This document shows, one piece after another, positions 51,167-64,000 of a stretch of DNA of 64,000 nucleotides. The position numbers and the translations under genes are program-made. Source of the DNA: Streptantibioticus cattleyicolor NRRL 8057 = DSM 46488. Its GTDB lineage: Bacteria > Actinomycetota > Actinomycetes > Streptomycetales > Streptomycetaceae. The notes under the pieces are model-generated. The model had not been told where the DNA came from, searched no databases, and saw only the letters and a list, made by a program, of their open reading frames with translations. How positions within the stretch are numbered: position 1 is the stretch's first letter; each line of letters opens with the position of its first letter. The stretch lies in NCBI RefSeq assembly GCF_000240165.1, contig NC_017586.1:1-64000 (forward strand), given 5' to 3'.

Positions 51167-51203
51167 GGTGGGCACCGGGGGTGTGGGGCGCCCGGTGCCC
51201 ACC
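51167..51203. terminator. 13-bp hairpin between convergent genes
   Basis: GGTGGGCACCGGG (51167-51179) pairs perfectly with CCCGGTGCCCACC (51191-51203) around an 11-base loop, just downstream of both the SCO6745-like and secreted-protein genes. Confidence 0.8.
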
Positions 51204-51215
51204 TGTCGGGGGCGG

Positions 51216-51617
51216 TCAGCCGTCGTAGACGCCCCAGTTGGTTTCGACGCCGTGGCCGGAGCAGTCGCCGCCGAAGATCCAGTAGCCGGGGCCGACGAGG
51301 GGGCCGTAGATGTCGGTGCCGTCCGAGCAGTGCGTCCAGGAGCCGGAACGGCCGCTGTCGACACGGCAGTTGGCGGTCCAGCGGACGCCGTCGCCGCTGC
51401 GGCGGAAGCTGTCGCAGCCGGAGACGTGCAGTGGGTGGAGCAGCCGGCCGCCGTGGACGGCGGTGACCGGGCCTTTGGGGGCGGGCTTGGGGTGGTGGTC
51501 GGCGGCCGAGGCCGGGGCGGCTGCCACGGTCGGTCCGCCGAGCGCCACGACCCCGGCGGCCACCATCGAGGCGGCGGCCTTGCGGATCCGCGCGCGGGAC
51601 GTGTTGTGTCCGGACAT
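51216..51617 (-). CDS. Small secreted Cys-containing protein
   Basis: The 133-residue protein starts at ATG 51617 after GGAGGAG. A signal peptide (KAAASMVAAGVVALGGPTVAAAPASA) is followed by a mature part of about 90 residues with four Cys (GCDSFRRSGDG, NCRVDSG, HCSDGTD, DCSGHGVETNWGVY). The Gly/Trp-rich pattern (GPGYWIFGGDCSGHG) resembles small secreted beta-proteins of streptomycetes, but I cannot name the family. It lies downstream of the mycolate-like locus on the same strand but 154 bases away. Confidence 0.65.
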   Translation of the reverse strand: MSGHNTSRARIRKAAASMVAAGVVALGGPTVAAAPASAADHHPKPAPKGPVTAVHGGRLLHPLHVSGCDSFRRSGDGVRWTANCRVDSGRSGSWTHCSDGTDIYGPLVGPGYWIFGGDCSGHGVETNWGVYDG

Positions 51618-51771
51618 CTCTCCTCCTTCACCGGGCCGGTCCGCTGCGCTCCGAGGGCAACGGCCGTGGGAAGAAGGGTGGTCGGCCCGGTGTCCCGGGC
51701 GCACGGGACGACCGCCCTGTTTGTCCGGGGCATGCCGACCGGTGGCGGCCCGGGACGCGGGTGCGCCGCCG

Positions 51772-52796
51772 TCAGGACGGCAGTCCCAGCCCGGCCGCGA
51801 GCACCGGCCAGGAGGCGAGGAACTCCCGTTGCCAGTACGTCCAGTTGTGCGCGCCGCCCGGGTACAGGTGGGTCCGGGCGGGGATGCCGAGGTCCGTGAG
51901 GCGCTGGGTGAACGCCAGCGCGGTGGGCCACAGGGCGCTCTCCATGGCCTGCCCCGACGGGTCGAACAGTCCGCCGCCGACCAGCCCGGCGCCGCAGGAG
52001 ACGTAGAGCGCGGTGCCGCGCAGCGCGGGCGCCCGCACGTACGGGTCGTGCTCCTGCCACAGCGACCGCAGCAGCACCGGGTCGCCCCACAGCGACAGCG
52101 GGTCGAGCAGTTCGCGGGTGACGATGGCGCCGACCACCTCGGGGACGCCGACCAGGGTGGTGTACGTGATGCCGCTGTAGGAGGCGGCGGCGGCGAAGGC
52201 GCCGGGGTGGCGGGCGGCGAGAGCGAGCGCGCCGTAGCCGCCGGTGGAGACGCCGGCCACGACGCGTACCCCGTTGGCCCGGTAGCCGCGGCGCAGCAGT
52301 TGCATCACCTCGTCGACGGCGAACGCCTCGTAGTCGGGCGGGTCGGCGCTGCCCCAGTCCCACCAGCGGGAGGGGATGCCGGTGGGCCCGGCCGACGGCA
52401 TCACGGTGATGACGTCCTTGTCGGCGGTGAAGCCGGCGATGCCGGTCTCCCGGGTCCAGGAGGTGTAGTCGTCGTGGGCGCCGTGCAGCAGATGGAGCAC
52501 CGGCCAGGTGCGTTCGGGCCGCCCCGCCCAGCCGGCCGGGAGCAGCAGGCGCAGCGGTACCCGGGCGCCGACCGCGGGTGAGTCGACCACCAGGTCGGCG
52601 GTGCGGGCGTCCAGCCAGGTGGTGGCGACCACGCGGGCGCCGTCGTCGGCGGTGGCGTCGGCCGGGGTGGCCGCGGCGGCGGACGGGGGGCGGGCCACGG
52701 CGGCACCGGCCGCCACGGCGAGCAGCCGGGCCAGGGCGGCGCGGCGGGACGGGTGTGCTCGGTGGCTGGGCATGACGGGCCTTTCCCGGGTGCGGG

Positions 52797-52800
<4 letters not shown>
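51772..52800 (-). CDS. Secreted antigen-85-like esterase/acyltransferase
   Basis: The protein has 342 residues from ATG 52800, whose ATGA overlaps the stop of the PKS gene; ATG 52773 is an alternative. A twin-Arg-like signal (SRRAALARLLAVAAGAAVA) directs export. The alpha/beta-hydrolase domain shows RTWPVLHLLHGAHDDYTSWTRETG, the nucleophile in VVAGVSTGGYGALALAARHPG (G-x-S-x-G) and the catalytic His in YPGGAHNWTYWQREFLASWPVLAAGLG. These match the antigen-85/mycolyltransferase group, including the H-x-W-x-Y-W ending. It would move or cleave the lipid made by the upstream PKS, for example to or from trehalose. The substrate is an inference. Confidence 0.88.
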
Positions 52801-57058
<4,258 letters not shown>

Positions 57059-57062
<4 letters not shown>

Positions 57063-58876
57063 CGCCGGGCCTCCGCCGGGTCCGGGGTGTAGCCGGGGGC
57101 GCCGTCGGCGTCCGACCGGTAGCAGCCGGCCAGGTAGCGGGTGCGGCAGGCGGTGCGGGAGACCTTGCCGCTGGAGGTGCGCGGTACGGTGCCCGGGGGC
57201 ACGGCCACCAGCCGGTGCAGGCGGATCCCGTGCCGGGCGGCGACCTCGGTGCGGGCGAGGCGTTCCGCGGCGGCCCACTCGTCCTGACGTACCGTCAGAT
57301 TCTGTCGGTGTTCCGCGACGACCACCAGGAGTTCACCGTCGTCGTCGCCGTTCCCGTCGGGGACGGTGAAGGCGGCCGCCCGGTCGGTGCGTACCGAGGT
57401 GACGGTGTTCTGCACCGTTTCCTCGATGTCCTGCGGGTAGTGGTTGCGGCCGTCCACGATGATCAGGTCCTTGGCGCGGCCGGTGACCAGCAGCCGTCCC
57501 TCGTGCAGGGCGCCGAGGTCTCCGGTGCGCAGCCACTCCCCCGCCTCGCCGGGCAGCGGTGCGGCGAAGGTGCCGGCGGTGCGCCCGGCGTGCTTCCAGT
57601 AGCCCAGGCCGATGTTGGGGCCGCGCAGCCGGATCTCGCCGACGTGGCCGTCGGGCAGCGGCACGCCGGTGTCCGGGTCGGTGACGCGGATGCGCTGCCC
57701 GGCCGGTGCCCCGCAGTCCACCAGCAGCGCCGGGTCGTCCCCGGCCGGGCCCGCCGGGACGACCCGGCCCCGGGCGAGCGCGGCGCGGTCGCAGGCCACC
57801 TGCCGGGGCACCGAGTCCGGCCGGTCGGCGCAGGCCAGCACGGTGGCCTCGGCGAGCCCGTACGCCGGGCACTGGGCCTGCGGGCGCAGCCCCGCCGGGC
57901 CGAACGCCCGCTGGAAGCGCTCCAGGGTGGCCCCGCGCACCGGTTCGCTGCCGTTGATCAGCACCGCCACCCGGTCCAGCCGCAGCCGGGCGGCCTCCGG
58001 TGCCGGGACGCGCCGCGCGCAGTAGTCGTAGGCGAAGTTGGGGGCGGCGCTGAGGGTGCCGGGGTAGCCGCCGAGCAGCCGCAGCCAGCGCACCGGGTGC
58101 TGGAGGAAGGCCACCGGGTCCATCAGCACCGACGGCCAGCCGCCGGTCACCGGCGCCGCGACGCTGAGCACCAGCCCCATGTCGTGGAAGAGCGGCAGCC
58201 AGCCGACGCTGGTGGTGGTGTCGGCGGCGAGCCCGAAGGCGCCGGCGGCCTGCCGGGCGTTGGCGACCACGTTGCGATGGGTGATCATCACGCCGGCCGG
58301 GGTGCGGGTGGAGCCGGAGGTGTACTGGAGGTAGGCGATGTCGTCCGGGTCGGGCGGCGGCAGGGTGCGTCCGTCCTCGTCGTCGGGGATCCGGTCGGTC
58401 TCGATCACCGGGGCGCCGGGCACCGCGTGCCGGGCGGTGAAGTCGCGTACCGCGCCGGCGGTCGCGGAGTCGGTGAGCAGGCAGGCCGGCTCGCAGTCGT
58501 GCAGCACTGCCGCCAACCGCCCGGAGTGGCCGGGCAGTTGAGGGCCGAACAGCGGCACGGCGATGACCCTGGCGTACAGGCAGCCGAGGAAGGCGGCCAC
58601 GTAGTCGAGCCCCTGCGGCAGCAGCAGGGCGACCCGTTCGCCGGGGCCGGTCCGCCGGGTCAGCTCGGCGGCCACGGCGGTCGCCCGCCGGTGCAGTCCC
58701 CGCCAGGTCAGCGAGTCGTGCACCCCGGTGGCGGCCGGCGCGCCGCCCGGGCCGGGGTCGGGGAAGCGCACGAAGGTGAAGGCCCGGTGGGCCGGGCGGA
58801 CGGTGGCCCAGTGCCGCAGGTGTTCGGTGAGCGGGCGGTCGTCCGGCGCTGGCCGTGCTTCGCGGACGGCGGACAT
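57059..58876 (-). CDS. fadD32: Fatty acyl-AMP ligase, FadD32-like
   Basis: The enzyme has 605 residues from ATG 58876, preceded by GGAG; the frame is open to 58993, where a GTG overlaps the accD stop. Adenylation motifs: YLQYTSGSTRTPAGVMITHRN, VGWLPLFHDMGLVL, LMDPVAFLQHPVRWLRLL, SAAPNFAYDYCARR, YGLAEATV and WLRTGDLGALHEGRLLVTGRAKDLIIVDGRNHYPQDIE. The FAAL-type insertion region and the FHDMGL and SAPNF motifs match FadD32, which activates long fatty acids as acyl-adenylates and loads the N-terminal ACP of Pks13. A10 Lys lies in SSGKVSR. Stop overlaps the PKS start by four bases. Confidence 0.92.
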
Positions 58877-58989
58877 GGCGGCTCCAGGTTCTCGGGGGGG
58901 GGACGGGGAACTCGGGGCGGGGCACGCGCGTCCCGGCGGCGTGCCGGGCCGGTGCGCACGGCGGACGCGGCGGGGCGCGCCCACGGTGG

Positions 58990-60567
58990 TCACAGCGGGA
59001 TGTTGCCGTGCCGCCGCTCCGGGGCCGGCCGGCTCTTCTCCCGCAGCGCCCGCAGCGCCCGCAGGACGTACCGGCGGGTCTCGCGGGGCGCGATGACGGC
59101 GTCGAGGTAGCCGCGTTCGGCGGCGGTGTAGGGGGTGGCGACCTCGCGTTCGTAGGCGTCGGCGAGTTCGCGGCGCAGCGCGTCGGGGTCGGCGGCCTCA
59201 CGCAGGGCGCGCCGGTGCAGGATCTCCACCGCGCCGCGCGCCCCCATGACGGCGATCCGGGCGGTGGGCCAGGCCAGGTTGACGTCGGCGCCCAGGTGCT
59301 TGGAGCCCATCACCGCGTATCCGCCGCCGTAGGCCTTGCCGGTGACCACGGTGACCTGGGGGACGGTGGCCTCGGAGTACGCGTACAGCAGTTTGGCGCC
59401 GCGGCGCACGATGCCGTCGCGTTCCTGCTCGGCGCCGGACAGGTAGCCGGGGACGTCGACGAAGGTGAGCAGCGGGATGCCGAACGCGTCGCAGAAGCGC
59501 ACGAAGCGGGCCGCCTTCTCGGAGGCGTCGATGTCCAGGGCGCCGGCGGCGTGGGCCGGCTGGTTGGCCACCACGCCCACGGTGGCGCCGGCCGCGCGGG
59601 CGAAGGCGCACACCACGTTGGGCGCGAACCGCTCGTGGATCTCCAGGAGTTCGCCGTCGTCGACCACGCGGCGCACGATGTGCCGCATGTCGTAGGCGGC
59701 GCGCGGGGAGGCCGGGGCGAGGGTGTCGAGCACCGGGTCGTCGGCGGCGTCGTCCGCGCCGGGGCCGGCGTAGACCGGCGGCGGCTCGCAGTTGTTGGCG
59801 GGCAGGTAGGACAGGAGCACCCGGGTGAAGTCGAAGGCGTCGGCCTCGTCGGCGGCCAGGTAGTGGGCGTTGCCGTTGACGGTGGCGTTGGCGCGGGCGC
59901 CGCCGAGGGCTTCGGCGGTGGTGTCCTCGCCGGTGACCGAGCGGATGACGTCGGGTCCGGTGACGAACATCCGGGAGGTGCCCTCGGTCATCACGGTGAA
60001 GTCGGTGAGCGCCGGTGAGTAGGCGGCGCCGCCCGCGCAGGACCCGAGCAGCAGGGAGATCTGCGGGATGACCCCGGAGGCGCGGACGTTGCGGTGGGCG
60101 AGTTCGGCGTAGTGGGCGAGGGAGACCACGGCTTCCTGGATGCGGGCGCCGCCGGAGTCGTTGAGGCCGACGACCGGGCAGCCGGTCCTCAGGGCGTGGT
60201 CCATCACCTTGAGCACCTTGCGGCCGAACGCCTCGCCCATGCTCCCGCCGAAGACGGTGGCGTCGTGCGCGAAGAGCGCCACCGGCCGCCCGTCGACCGT
60301 GCCGTGCCCGGTGACCACGCCGTCGCCGTACGGGCGGGACGCGCCCAGGGCCGGGCAGTCGTGGCGCACCAGGGCGTCGGTCTCGGCGAACGAGCCGGGA
60401 TCCAGCAGCAGTTCGACGCGTTCCCGGGCGGTGAGCCGGCCTCGGGCGTGCTGCCGGGCGGCGGCCTGTGGTCCGCCGCCGAGCAGGGCGCGGGCGCGGC
60501 GTTCGGCGAGCGCCGTCAGGGCCGCCGCCGTCCGCGGGGGTGTCGTCGTCGCGTCGGCCACCGTCAT
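58990..60567 (-). CDS. accD4: Acyl-CoA carboxylase beta subunit (AccD4/PccB-like)
   Basis: The carboxyltransferase has 525 residues from ATG 60567, the normal length for AccD4/AccD5. Motifs: GRLTARERVELLLDPGSFAETDALVRH, VFGGSMGEAFGRKVLKVMDHALRTGCPVVGLNDSGGARIQEAVVSLAHYAELA, GSCAGGAAYSPALTDFTVMTEGTSRMFVTGPDVIRSVTGE, and PLLTFVDVPGYLSGAEQERDGIVRRGAKLLYAYSEATVPQVTVVTGKAYGGGYAVMGSKHLGAD. It transfers CO2 to an acyl-CoA; in this cluster it should supply the alpha-carboxyacyl-CoA extender for the PKS. An alpha (biotin) subunit is not encoded here and would have to be shared. Confidence 0.93.
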   Translation of the reverse strand: MTVADATTTPPRTAAALTALAERRARALLGGGPQAAARQHARGRLTARERVELLLDPGSFAETDALVRHDCPALGASRPYGDGVVTGHGTVDGRPVALFAHDATVFGGSMGEAFGRKVLKVMDHALRTGCPVVGLNDSGGARIQEAVVSLAHYAELAHRNVRASGVIPQISLLLGSCAGGAAYSPALTDFTVMTEGTSRMFVTGPDVIRSVTGEDTTAEALGGARANATVNGNAHYLAADEADAFDFTRVLLSYLPANNCEPPPVYAGPGADDAADDPVLDTLAPASPRAAYDMRHIVRRVVDDGELLEIHERFAPNVVCAFARAAGATVGVVANQPAHAAGALDIDASEKAARFVRFCDAFGIPLLTFVDVPGYLSGAEQERDGIVRRGAKLLYAYSEATVPQVTVVTGKAYGGGYAVMGSKHLGADVNLAWPTARIAVMGARGAVEILHRRALREAADPDALRRELADAYEREVATPYTAAERGYLDAVIAPRETRRYVLRALRALREKSRPAPERRHGNIPL

Positions 60568-60915
60568 GCACGTCCCTCCTCACCCGGCCGGGTACCGGCC
60601 GTGCCGGTCGGAGGAAAAGACTCCTGGGCGGCGCTACCGGTGGGTAAGTGCGTGTGGTGACAGTTCCGGCACGGTCCGCTGTCAGCGCGGTGACAACACG
60701 CCCGCGGGGCGGGCGTCCGGCGGGCCGGTGGCGCCGTGTTGTGTCGCGGCGACAGTCGGAGGCGGCCGGGTTGTGCCGCCGGGGACTATGGCCGCCGCCG
60801 GGCCGCTTCGTAGCGTCACCGCTTGCCAAGCGACGGGTCCGAGGGCCTGCGGTGCCGTGCGCGCGCCGCACCGGTCGCGGGACCCGCTGCACCGAACGCG
60901 AAGGGACGAGCCCTG
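60568..60915. promoter_or_regulatory. Divergent promoter region of the lipid cluster and lipase gene
   Basis: This 348-base space separates accD (minus) from the lipase gene (plus). TGACA (60658-60662), TGTCA (60680-60684) and TGACA (60691-60695) are inverted arms, of which TGTCA-GCGCGG-TGACAA (60680-60696) is the best palindrome. TGTCGC-G-GCGACA (60752-60764) is another. No gene is supported inside. Confidence 0.6.
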
Positions 60916-62250
60916 GTGAAGACGAAGCGGAAGAAGACAACGGCGGACCACGGGACCGCCGTACCGCACCGCACCACCCGTACGGTGGCCGCCGTCGCGG
61001 CCCTGCTCGCCTGCTCGCTCGCCGCGCCCCAGGTGGCGGCGGGCACCGCCCGGGCCGCCGAACCGGCGGCCACCACCTGCGACGCGCCGGACGCGGCGAT
61101 CTACACCGCGCCCGACGCCGTCACGGCGGCACCGGGCACCGTGCTCGCCTGCCGCCAGGTCACCCTCACCCAGGTGCCCGGCGGCATACCGATGACCGCG
61201 TGGAAGGTGCAGTACGCCTCCACCGACAACTCGGGCCGCCCGGTGGCCGTCTCGGGGACGGTGGCGGTGCCCACCGCGCCGTGGACCGGCGCCGGCAGCC
61301 GCCCGGTGATCGCCTTCAACCCCGGCACGCTGGGCCTGGGTCCGCAGTGCGCGTTCTCCCGGCAGCTGGCCGGCGCGTACCAGGACGAGTACGAGGGCGA
61401 CAACATCGCCGCGGCGCTCAAGGCGGGGTTCGCGGTCGCCGCCACGGACGGCGCCGGCTACCTGGGCGGGCAGACGCATCGGTACGTCTCCGGCACCGAC
61501 GCGGCCCACGCGCTGCTGGACATCGCCCGGGCCGCGCCCGCCGTGCCCGGCAGCGGTCTGGACCCGCAGGCGCGGGTGGGGCTGTGGGGGTACTCCGAGG
61601 GCGGCGCGGCCAGTTTGTGGGCGGCCCAACTCGCGGGCTCCTACGCGCCGGAACTGCGGGTGGCCGGGGACGCCTCCGGCGGGGTGCCGGGCGATCTGAA
61701 GACGGTCGCCGCCTCGCTCAACGGCGGCGCGTTCGCCGGGTTCCTCGGGGACGCGGCGATCGGCATCGCGGCGGCCTACCCGACGCTGCCGTTCGACTCG
61801 CTGCTCAACTCCACCGGGCGGTCGGCGGTGGCCAAGGCCAAGTCGCTCTGCCTGGCCGGCACCGTGGTCTCCTTCGCCGGTCAGCGCATCGAGAGCTACA
61901 GCACCGCCGGTTACAGCCTCGACCAGCTCTACGCGCTGCGCGGCACCGACGGACGCAGCTGGGGCGAGATCCTGGACGCCCAGAAGCTCGGGGTCGGGGT
62001 GGGCCCGGCCGGTTCCGGCGCCGACCACGAAGTGGCCTTCCCGGTCTTCCAGTACCGGGGCCTGGCCGACGAGGTGATCCCCACCGCCACCGAGGACGCC
62101 ACCCGGCAAGCGTACTGCCGGGCCGGGATCACCACCGCCTGGAAGACCTACCCCGGTGACCACCTGCTCACCGACAAGGAGGCGGTGAACGACGCCGTCG
62201 GCTGGTTCGCCGACCGCTTCGCCGGCAAACCGGCGCCCGACGACTGCTGA
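60916..62250 (+). CDS. Secreted LIP-family lipase
   Basis: The enzyme has 444 residues from GTG 60916. A basic N-region and hydrophobic core (TRTVAAVAALLACSLAAPQVAAGTARA) form a signal peptide. The alpha/beta hydrolase of the secretory-lipase type follows: RPVIAFNPGTLGLGPQCAFS, DGAGYLGGQTHRY, the nucleophile in VGLWGYSEGGAASLWAAQLA (G-Y-S-E-G), the Asp in QYRGLADEVIP and the His in TYPGDHLLT. Two Cys near the mature N-terminus may form a disulfide. It would release fatty acids from extracellular esters, a source of substrates for the FadD32-like ligase. It is divergent from the lipid cluster and shares its palindrome region. Confidence 0.9.
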   Translation: MKTKRKKTTADHGTAVPHRTTRTVAAVAALLACSLAAPQVAAGTARAAEPAATTCDAPDAAIYTAPDAVTAAPGTVLACRQVTLTQVPGGIPMTAWKVQYASTDNSGRPVAVSGTVAVPTAPWTGAGSRPVIAFNPGTLGLGPQCAFSRQLAGAYQDEYEGDNIAAALKAGFAVAATDGAGYLGGQTHRYVSGTDAAHALLDIARAAPAVPGSGLDPQARVGLWGYSEGGAASLWAAQLAGSYAPELRVAGDASGGVPGDLKTVAASLNGGAFAGFLGDAAIGIAAAYPTLPFDSLLNSTGRSAVAKAKSLCLAGTVVSFAGQRIESYSTAGYSLDQLYALRGTDGRSWGEILDAQKLGVGVGPAGSGADHEVAFPVFQYRGLADEVIPTATEDATRQAYCRAGITTAWKTYPGDHLLTDKEAVNDAVGWFADRFAGKPAPDDC

Positions 62251-62273
62251 TCCGCCGCGCGGGCCGCCTTGCC

Positions 62274-62313
62274 CCGGCCGCGTGTTGTCAGCAAAGTGAC
62301 AAGACGCGGCCGG
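62274..62313. terminator. Long hairpin after the lipase gene, with operator-like core
   Basis: CCGGCCGCGT-G-TTGTCA pairs with TGACAA-G-ACGCGGCCGG around GCAAAG; sixteen pairs and one mismatch. The inner TTGTCA-N6-TGACAA repeats the palindrome seen at 60680-60696, so this element may also be a binding site ahead of the PucR gene. Confidence 0.75.
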
Positions 62314-62408
62314 GCAATCCGCGTTCCGGTCAGCAGCGCGCGCCCGGACGGGCCGGTACGGTCGACGGCCCGGAGCGGTCCCGCCACGCGGAAGGAGCGG
62401 CAGCCACG

Positions 62409-63617
62409 GTGTCGGAGCGCAAGCTTTCGGTCCATGAACCGTTCAGCCGGTTACCGCCCCAGCTCCACGACCACTTCCTGCCGTACCTCCCCCAGGTCTC
62501 CGAGGACGTCGTGGCGGCCATCCAGACGCAGATCCCGGAGTACGCGCGCCCCGCCGACCCGACGTACACGCGCACCGTGCGCACCGGGGTGGAGCAGGGG
62601 CTCACCTTGTTCATGGAGCGGCTGCGGCAGCCGGTGGGCGCCTCGGAGTCGGTGATCGACACCTATCGCAGCATCGGCCGCGGGGAGGCCAACGAGGGGC
62701 GCAGCCTGGACGCCTTCCAGGTGGCGCTGCGGCTGGCGGCGCGGGTCACCTGGCGGCGCATCAACGAGCTGGCCGACCCCGAACTGGTGCCGCGCGAGGT
62801 GCTGGCCGCGCTCGGTGAGGCGATCCTGCTGCACCTGGACGAGATAGCCGAGGCCACCTCCGCCGGGTACACCGAGGCCCGATTACGCGCCGCCGGGGAG
62901 CTGCAACGGCGGCGCCGGCGGCTGCTGGAGATGCTCATCAGCGAACCGCCCGCGCCCGCGGAGGTCGTCAGCGACCTGGCGCACGCCGCCCAGTGGCCGG
63001 TGCCCAGGGACATCGCCGTGCTCGTGGTGGACCACGCCGGCGAGCCGGAGGCGGCGCCGCCGATGGTCCCGCCGGAGTTCCTGGCCCGCTTCGACTCCCG
63101 TCCCGGTTGTGTGGTCGTCCCCGATCCGGACGGCCCCGGCCGGGACCGCGCCGTCGACCTGGCGCTGCGCGGGCACCGCGCCGCCCTGGGGCCGACGGTG
63201 CCGGTGCCGCAGGGCGCCCGGTCGCTGCGCTGGGCCACCGAGGCGCTGGTGCTGGCCCGCCGCGGCATCCTCCCCGGTGACCAGGTGGTGCGCTGCGCCG
63301 AGCATCTGGCGACCATGCTGCTCTTCCGCGACGAGGCGCTCACCGACGCCCTCGCCGCCCGCCATCTGGGCCCGTTGCAGAGCGTGCGCCCGCCCCATCG
63401 CGACCGGCTCGCGGAGACCCTGCTGTGCTGGTTGCAGAGCGGGCGCAACGCCAACGAGGTCGCGGTGCGCCTCGGTATCCATCCGCAGACCGTGCGTTAC
63501 CGGCTGCGGCAGCTCGACGACCTCTTCGGCGATCTCCTCCAGGACCCCGACGCCCGCTTCGAGCTGGAACTGGTGCTGCGCGCGGCCCGGTTGCGCGAGG
63601 GTCGCGGCGCCGGGTGA
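62409..63617 (+). CDS. PucR-family transcriptional regulator (FasR-like)
   Basis: The protein has 402 residues from GTG 62409. The N-terminal and central parts (VIDTYRSIGRGEANEGRSLDAFQVALRLAARVTWRRI, EAILLHLDEIAEATSAGYTEARLRAAGELQRRRRRLLEMLI) are those of the streptomycete FasR/PucR group. The C-terminal helix-turn-helix reads RLAETLLCWLQSGRNANEVAVRLGIHPQTVRYRLRQLDDLFGD. FasR of that group activates fatty-acid synthesis genes. Its position after the lipase and next to the carboxylase/ligase/PKS locus makes it the prime candidate regulator of the lipid system. Confidence 0.9.
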   Translation: MSERKLSVHEPFSRLPPQLHDHFLPYLPQVSEDVVAAIQTQIPEYARPADPTYTRTVRTGVEQGLTLFMERLRQPVGASESVIDTYRSIGRGEANEGRSLDAFQVALRLAARVTWRRINELADPELVPREVLAALGEAILLHLDEIAEATSAGYTEARLRAAGELQRRRRRLLEMLISEPPAPAEVVSDLAHAAQWPVPRDIAVLVVDHAGEPEAAPPMVPPEFLARFDSRPGCVVVPDPDGPGRDRAVDLALRGHRAALGPTVPVPQGARSLRWATEALVLARRGILPGDQVVRCAEHLATMLLFRDEALTDALAARHLGPLQSVRPPHRDRLAETLLCWLQSGRNANEVAVRLGIHPQTVRYRLRQLDDLFGDLLQDPDARFELELVLRAARLREGRGAG

Positions 63618-63640
63618 GGGACCATGGGACGGGAGAGGTG

Positions 63641-64000
63641 GTGCCCGCGATGACGGTCAGGCTGGCGCTGGCCGGGGACACGATGCTCGGCCGCGAGGTG
63701 GCGGGGCGCCTCGCGCGGTGCGGGGCCGACGCGCTGTTCGCGCCCGAGGTCGGGCGGGCCGCCGCCGCGGCCGATCTGTTCGTGCTCAACCTGGAGTGCT
63801 GCGTCTCCGACCGCGGCGCCCCGGCCCCCGTCCCCGGCAAGCCGTTCTTCTTCCGCGCCCCGCCCGGCGCGGTGCGCGCGCTGGCCGGGCTCGGGGTGGA
63901 CGCCGTCACGCTCGCCAACAACCACGCCCTGGACTTCGGCCCCGAGGCCCTCGCGGACACCCGTGAGCTGCTGGCCGGGGCGGGGATCGCGGCGGTGGGC
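63641..64000 (+). CDS. CapA-family (PgsA-like) metallophosphatase, partial
   Basis: Only the N-terminal 120 residues are in the window; the gene runs off the right edge. The start may be GTG 63641 or ATG 63650 (MTVRLALAGDTMLGREV). GDTMLGR is the metal-binding opening of the CapA/PgsA calcineurin-like family, and LFVLNLECCVSDRG, KPFFFRAPP and LGVDAVTLANNHALDFG follow in order, giving the N-x-E and N-N-H metal ligands. The family is linked to poly-gamma-glutamate capsule synthesis or to unknown hydrolytic roles. Confidence 0.9.
   Translation, partial: MPAMTVRLALAGDTMLGREVAGRLARCGADALFAPEVGRAAAAADLFVLNLECCVSDRGAPAPVPGKPFFFRAPPGAVRALAGLGVDAVTLANNHALDFGPEALADTRELLAGAGIAAVG

Overview
The window looks like chromosomal DNA of a high-GC actinomycete, most probably a member of the Streptomycetaceae. 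The coding regions use G/C-ending codons, GTG starts and stop/start overlaps are common, and many families typical of streptomycetes are present (AfsA-type gamma-butyrolactone synthase, SCO6745/SalK-like protein, DUF5954, CGNR zinc finger, SPW-repeat protein, streptogrisin-type protease, FasR-like PucR regulator). No rRNA, tRNA or CRISPR array was seen.

Layout. 1-1740 is a compositionally extreme block (C and A on the + strand, almost no G or T). It holds short tandem repeats, then an AfsA-like gene readable only across three frames, closed by a perfect hairpin. 2-11 kb carries regulators with their targets (MarR; TetR with an NAD(P)-binding reductase; LysR with an MFS exporter), a DUF2267 protein, a large DHA2-type exporter and a small P-loop kinase. 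11.9-13.1 kb holds the decayed remains of a ribose-type ABC transporter (rbsC, rbsB). 13-24 kb is ordinary accessory core: a rhomboid-like protein, DUF5954, SPW, a CGNR regulator divergent from an MFS transporter, a histone-H1-like protein, a lactate-monooxygenase-like flavoenzyme, fructosamine kinase coupled to a low-molecular-weight phosphatase, and a STAS protein. 23.2-25 kb is an ECF sigma/anti-sigma operon whose anti-sigma candidate is fused to an Asp23-like domain.

25-41 kb contains an AurF-like diiron oxygenase with TetR and DUF4873 neighbours, a PLP amino-acid decarboxylase, a CsbD stress protein, an FtsX-type permease divergent from a two-component system, an HTH/PPOX fusion, BrkB, a stand-alone hopanoid C-3 methylase (HpnR), a DMT transporter and a secreted S1 protease. 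42-51 kb has a LysR gene with a one-base frameshift divergent from a quinone-oxidoreductase/SnoaL pair, a GH65 phosphorylase with a beta-phosphoglucomutase, and a GntR regulator divergent from a PEBP/SCO6745 pair.

The most striking region is 51.8-63.6 kb. Four overlapping or closely spaced minus-strand genes encode an acyl-CoA carboxylase beta subunit, a fatty acyl-AMP ligase, an ACP-KS-AT-ACP-TE polyketide synthase and a secreted antigen-85-like acyltransferase. This is the gene set that condenses and transfers mycolic acids in mycobacteria (AccD4, FadD32, Pks13, Ag85), here in a genome that otherwise looks like a mycolate-free streptomycete. A secreted lipase is transcribed divergently, and a PucR-type regulator follows it. 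Identical TGTCA-N6-TGACA palindromes lie in both intergenic regions, suggesting one regulon. The window ends inside a CapA-like gene.
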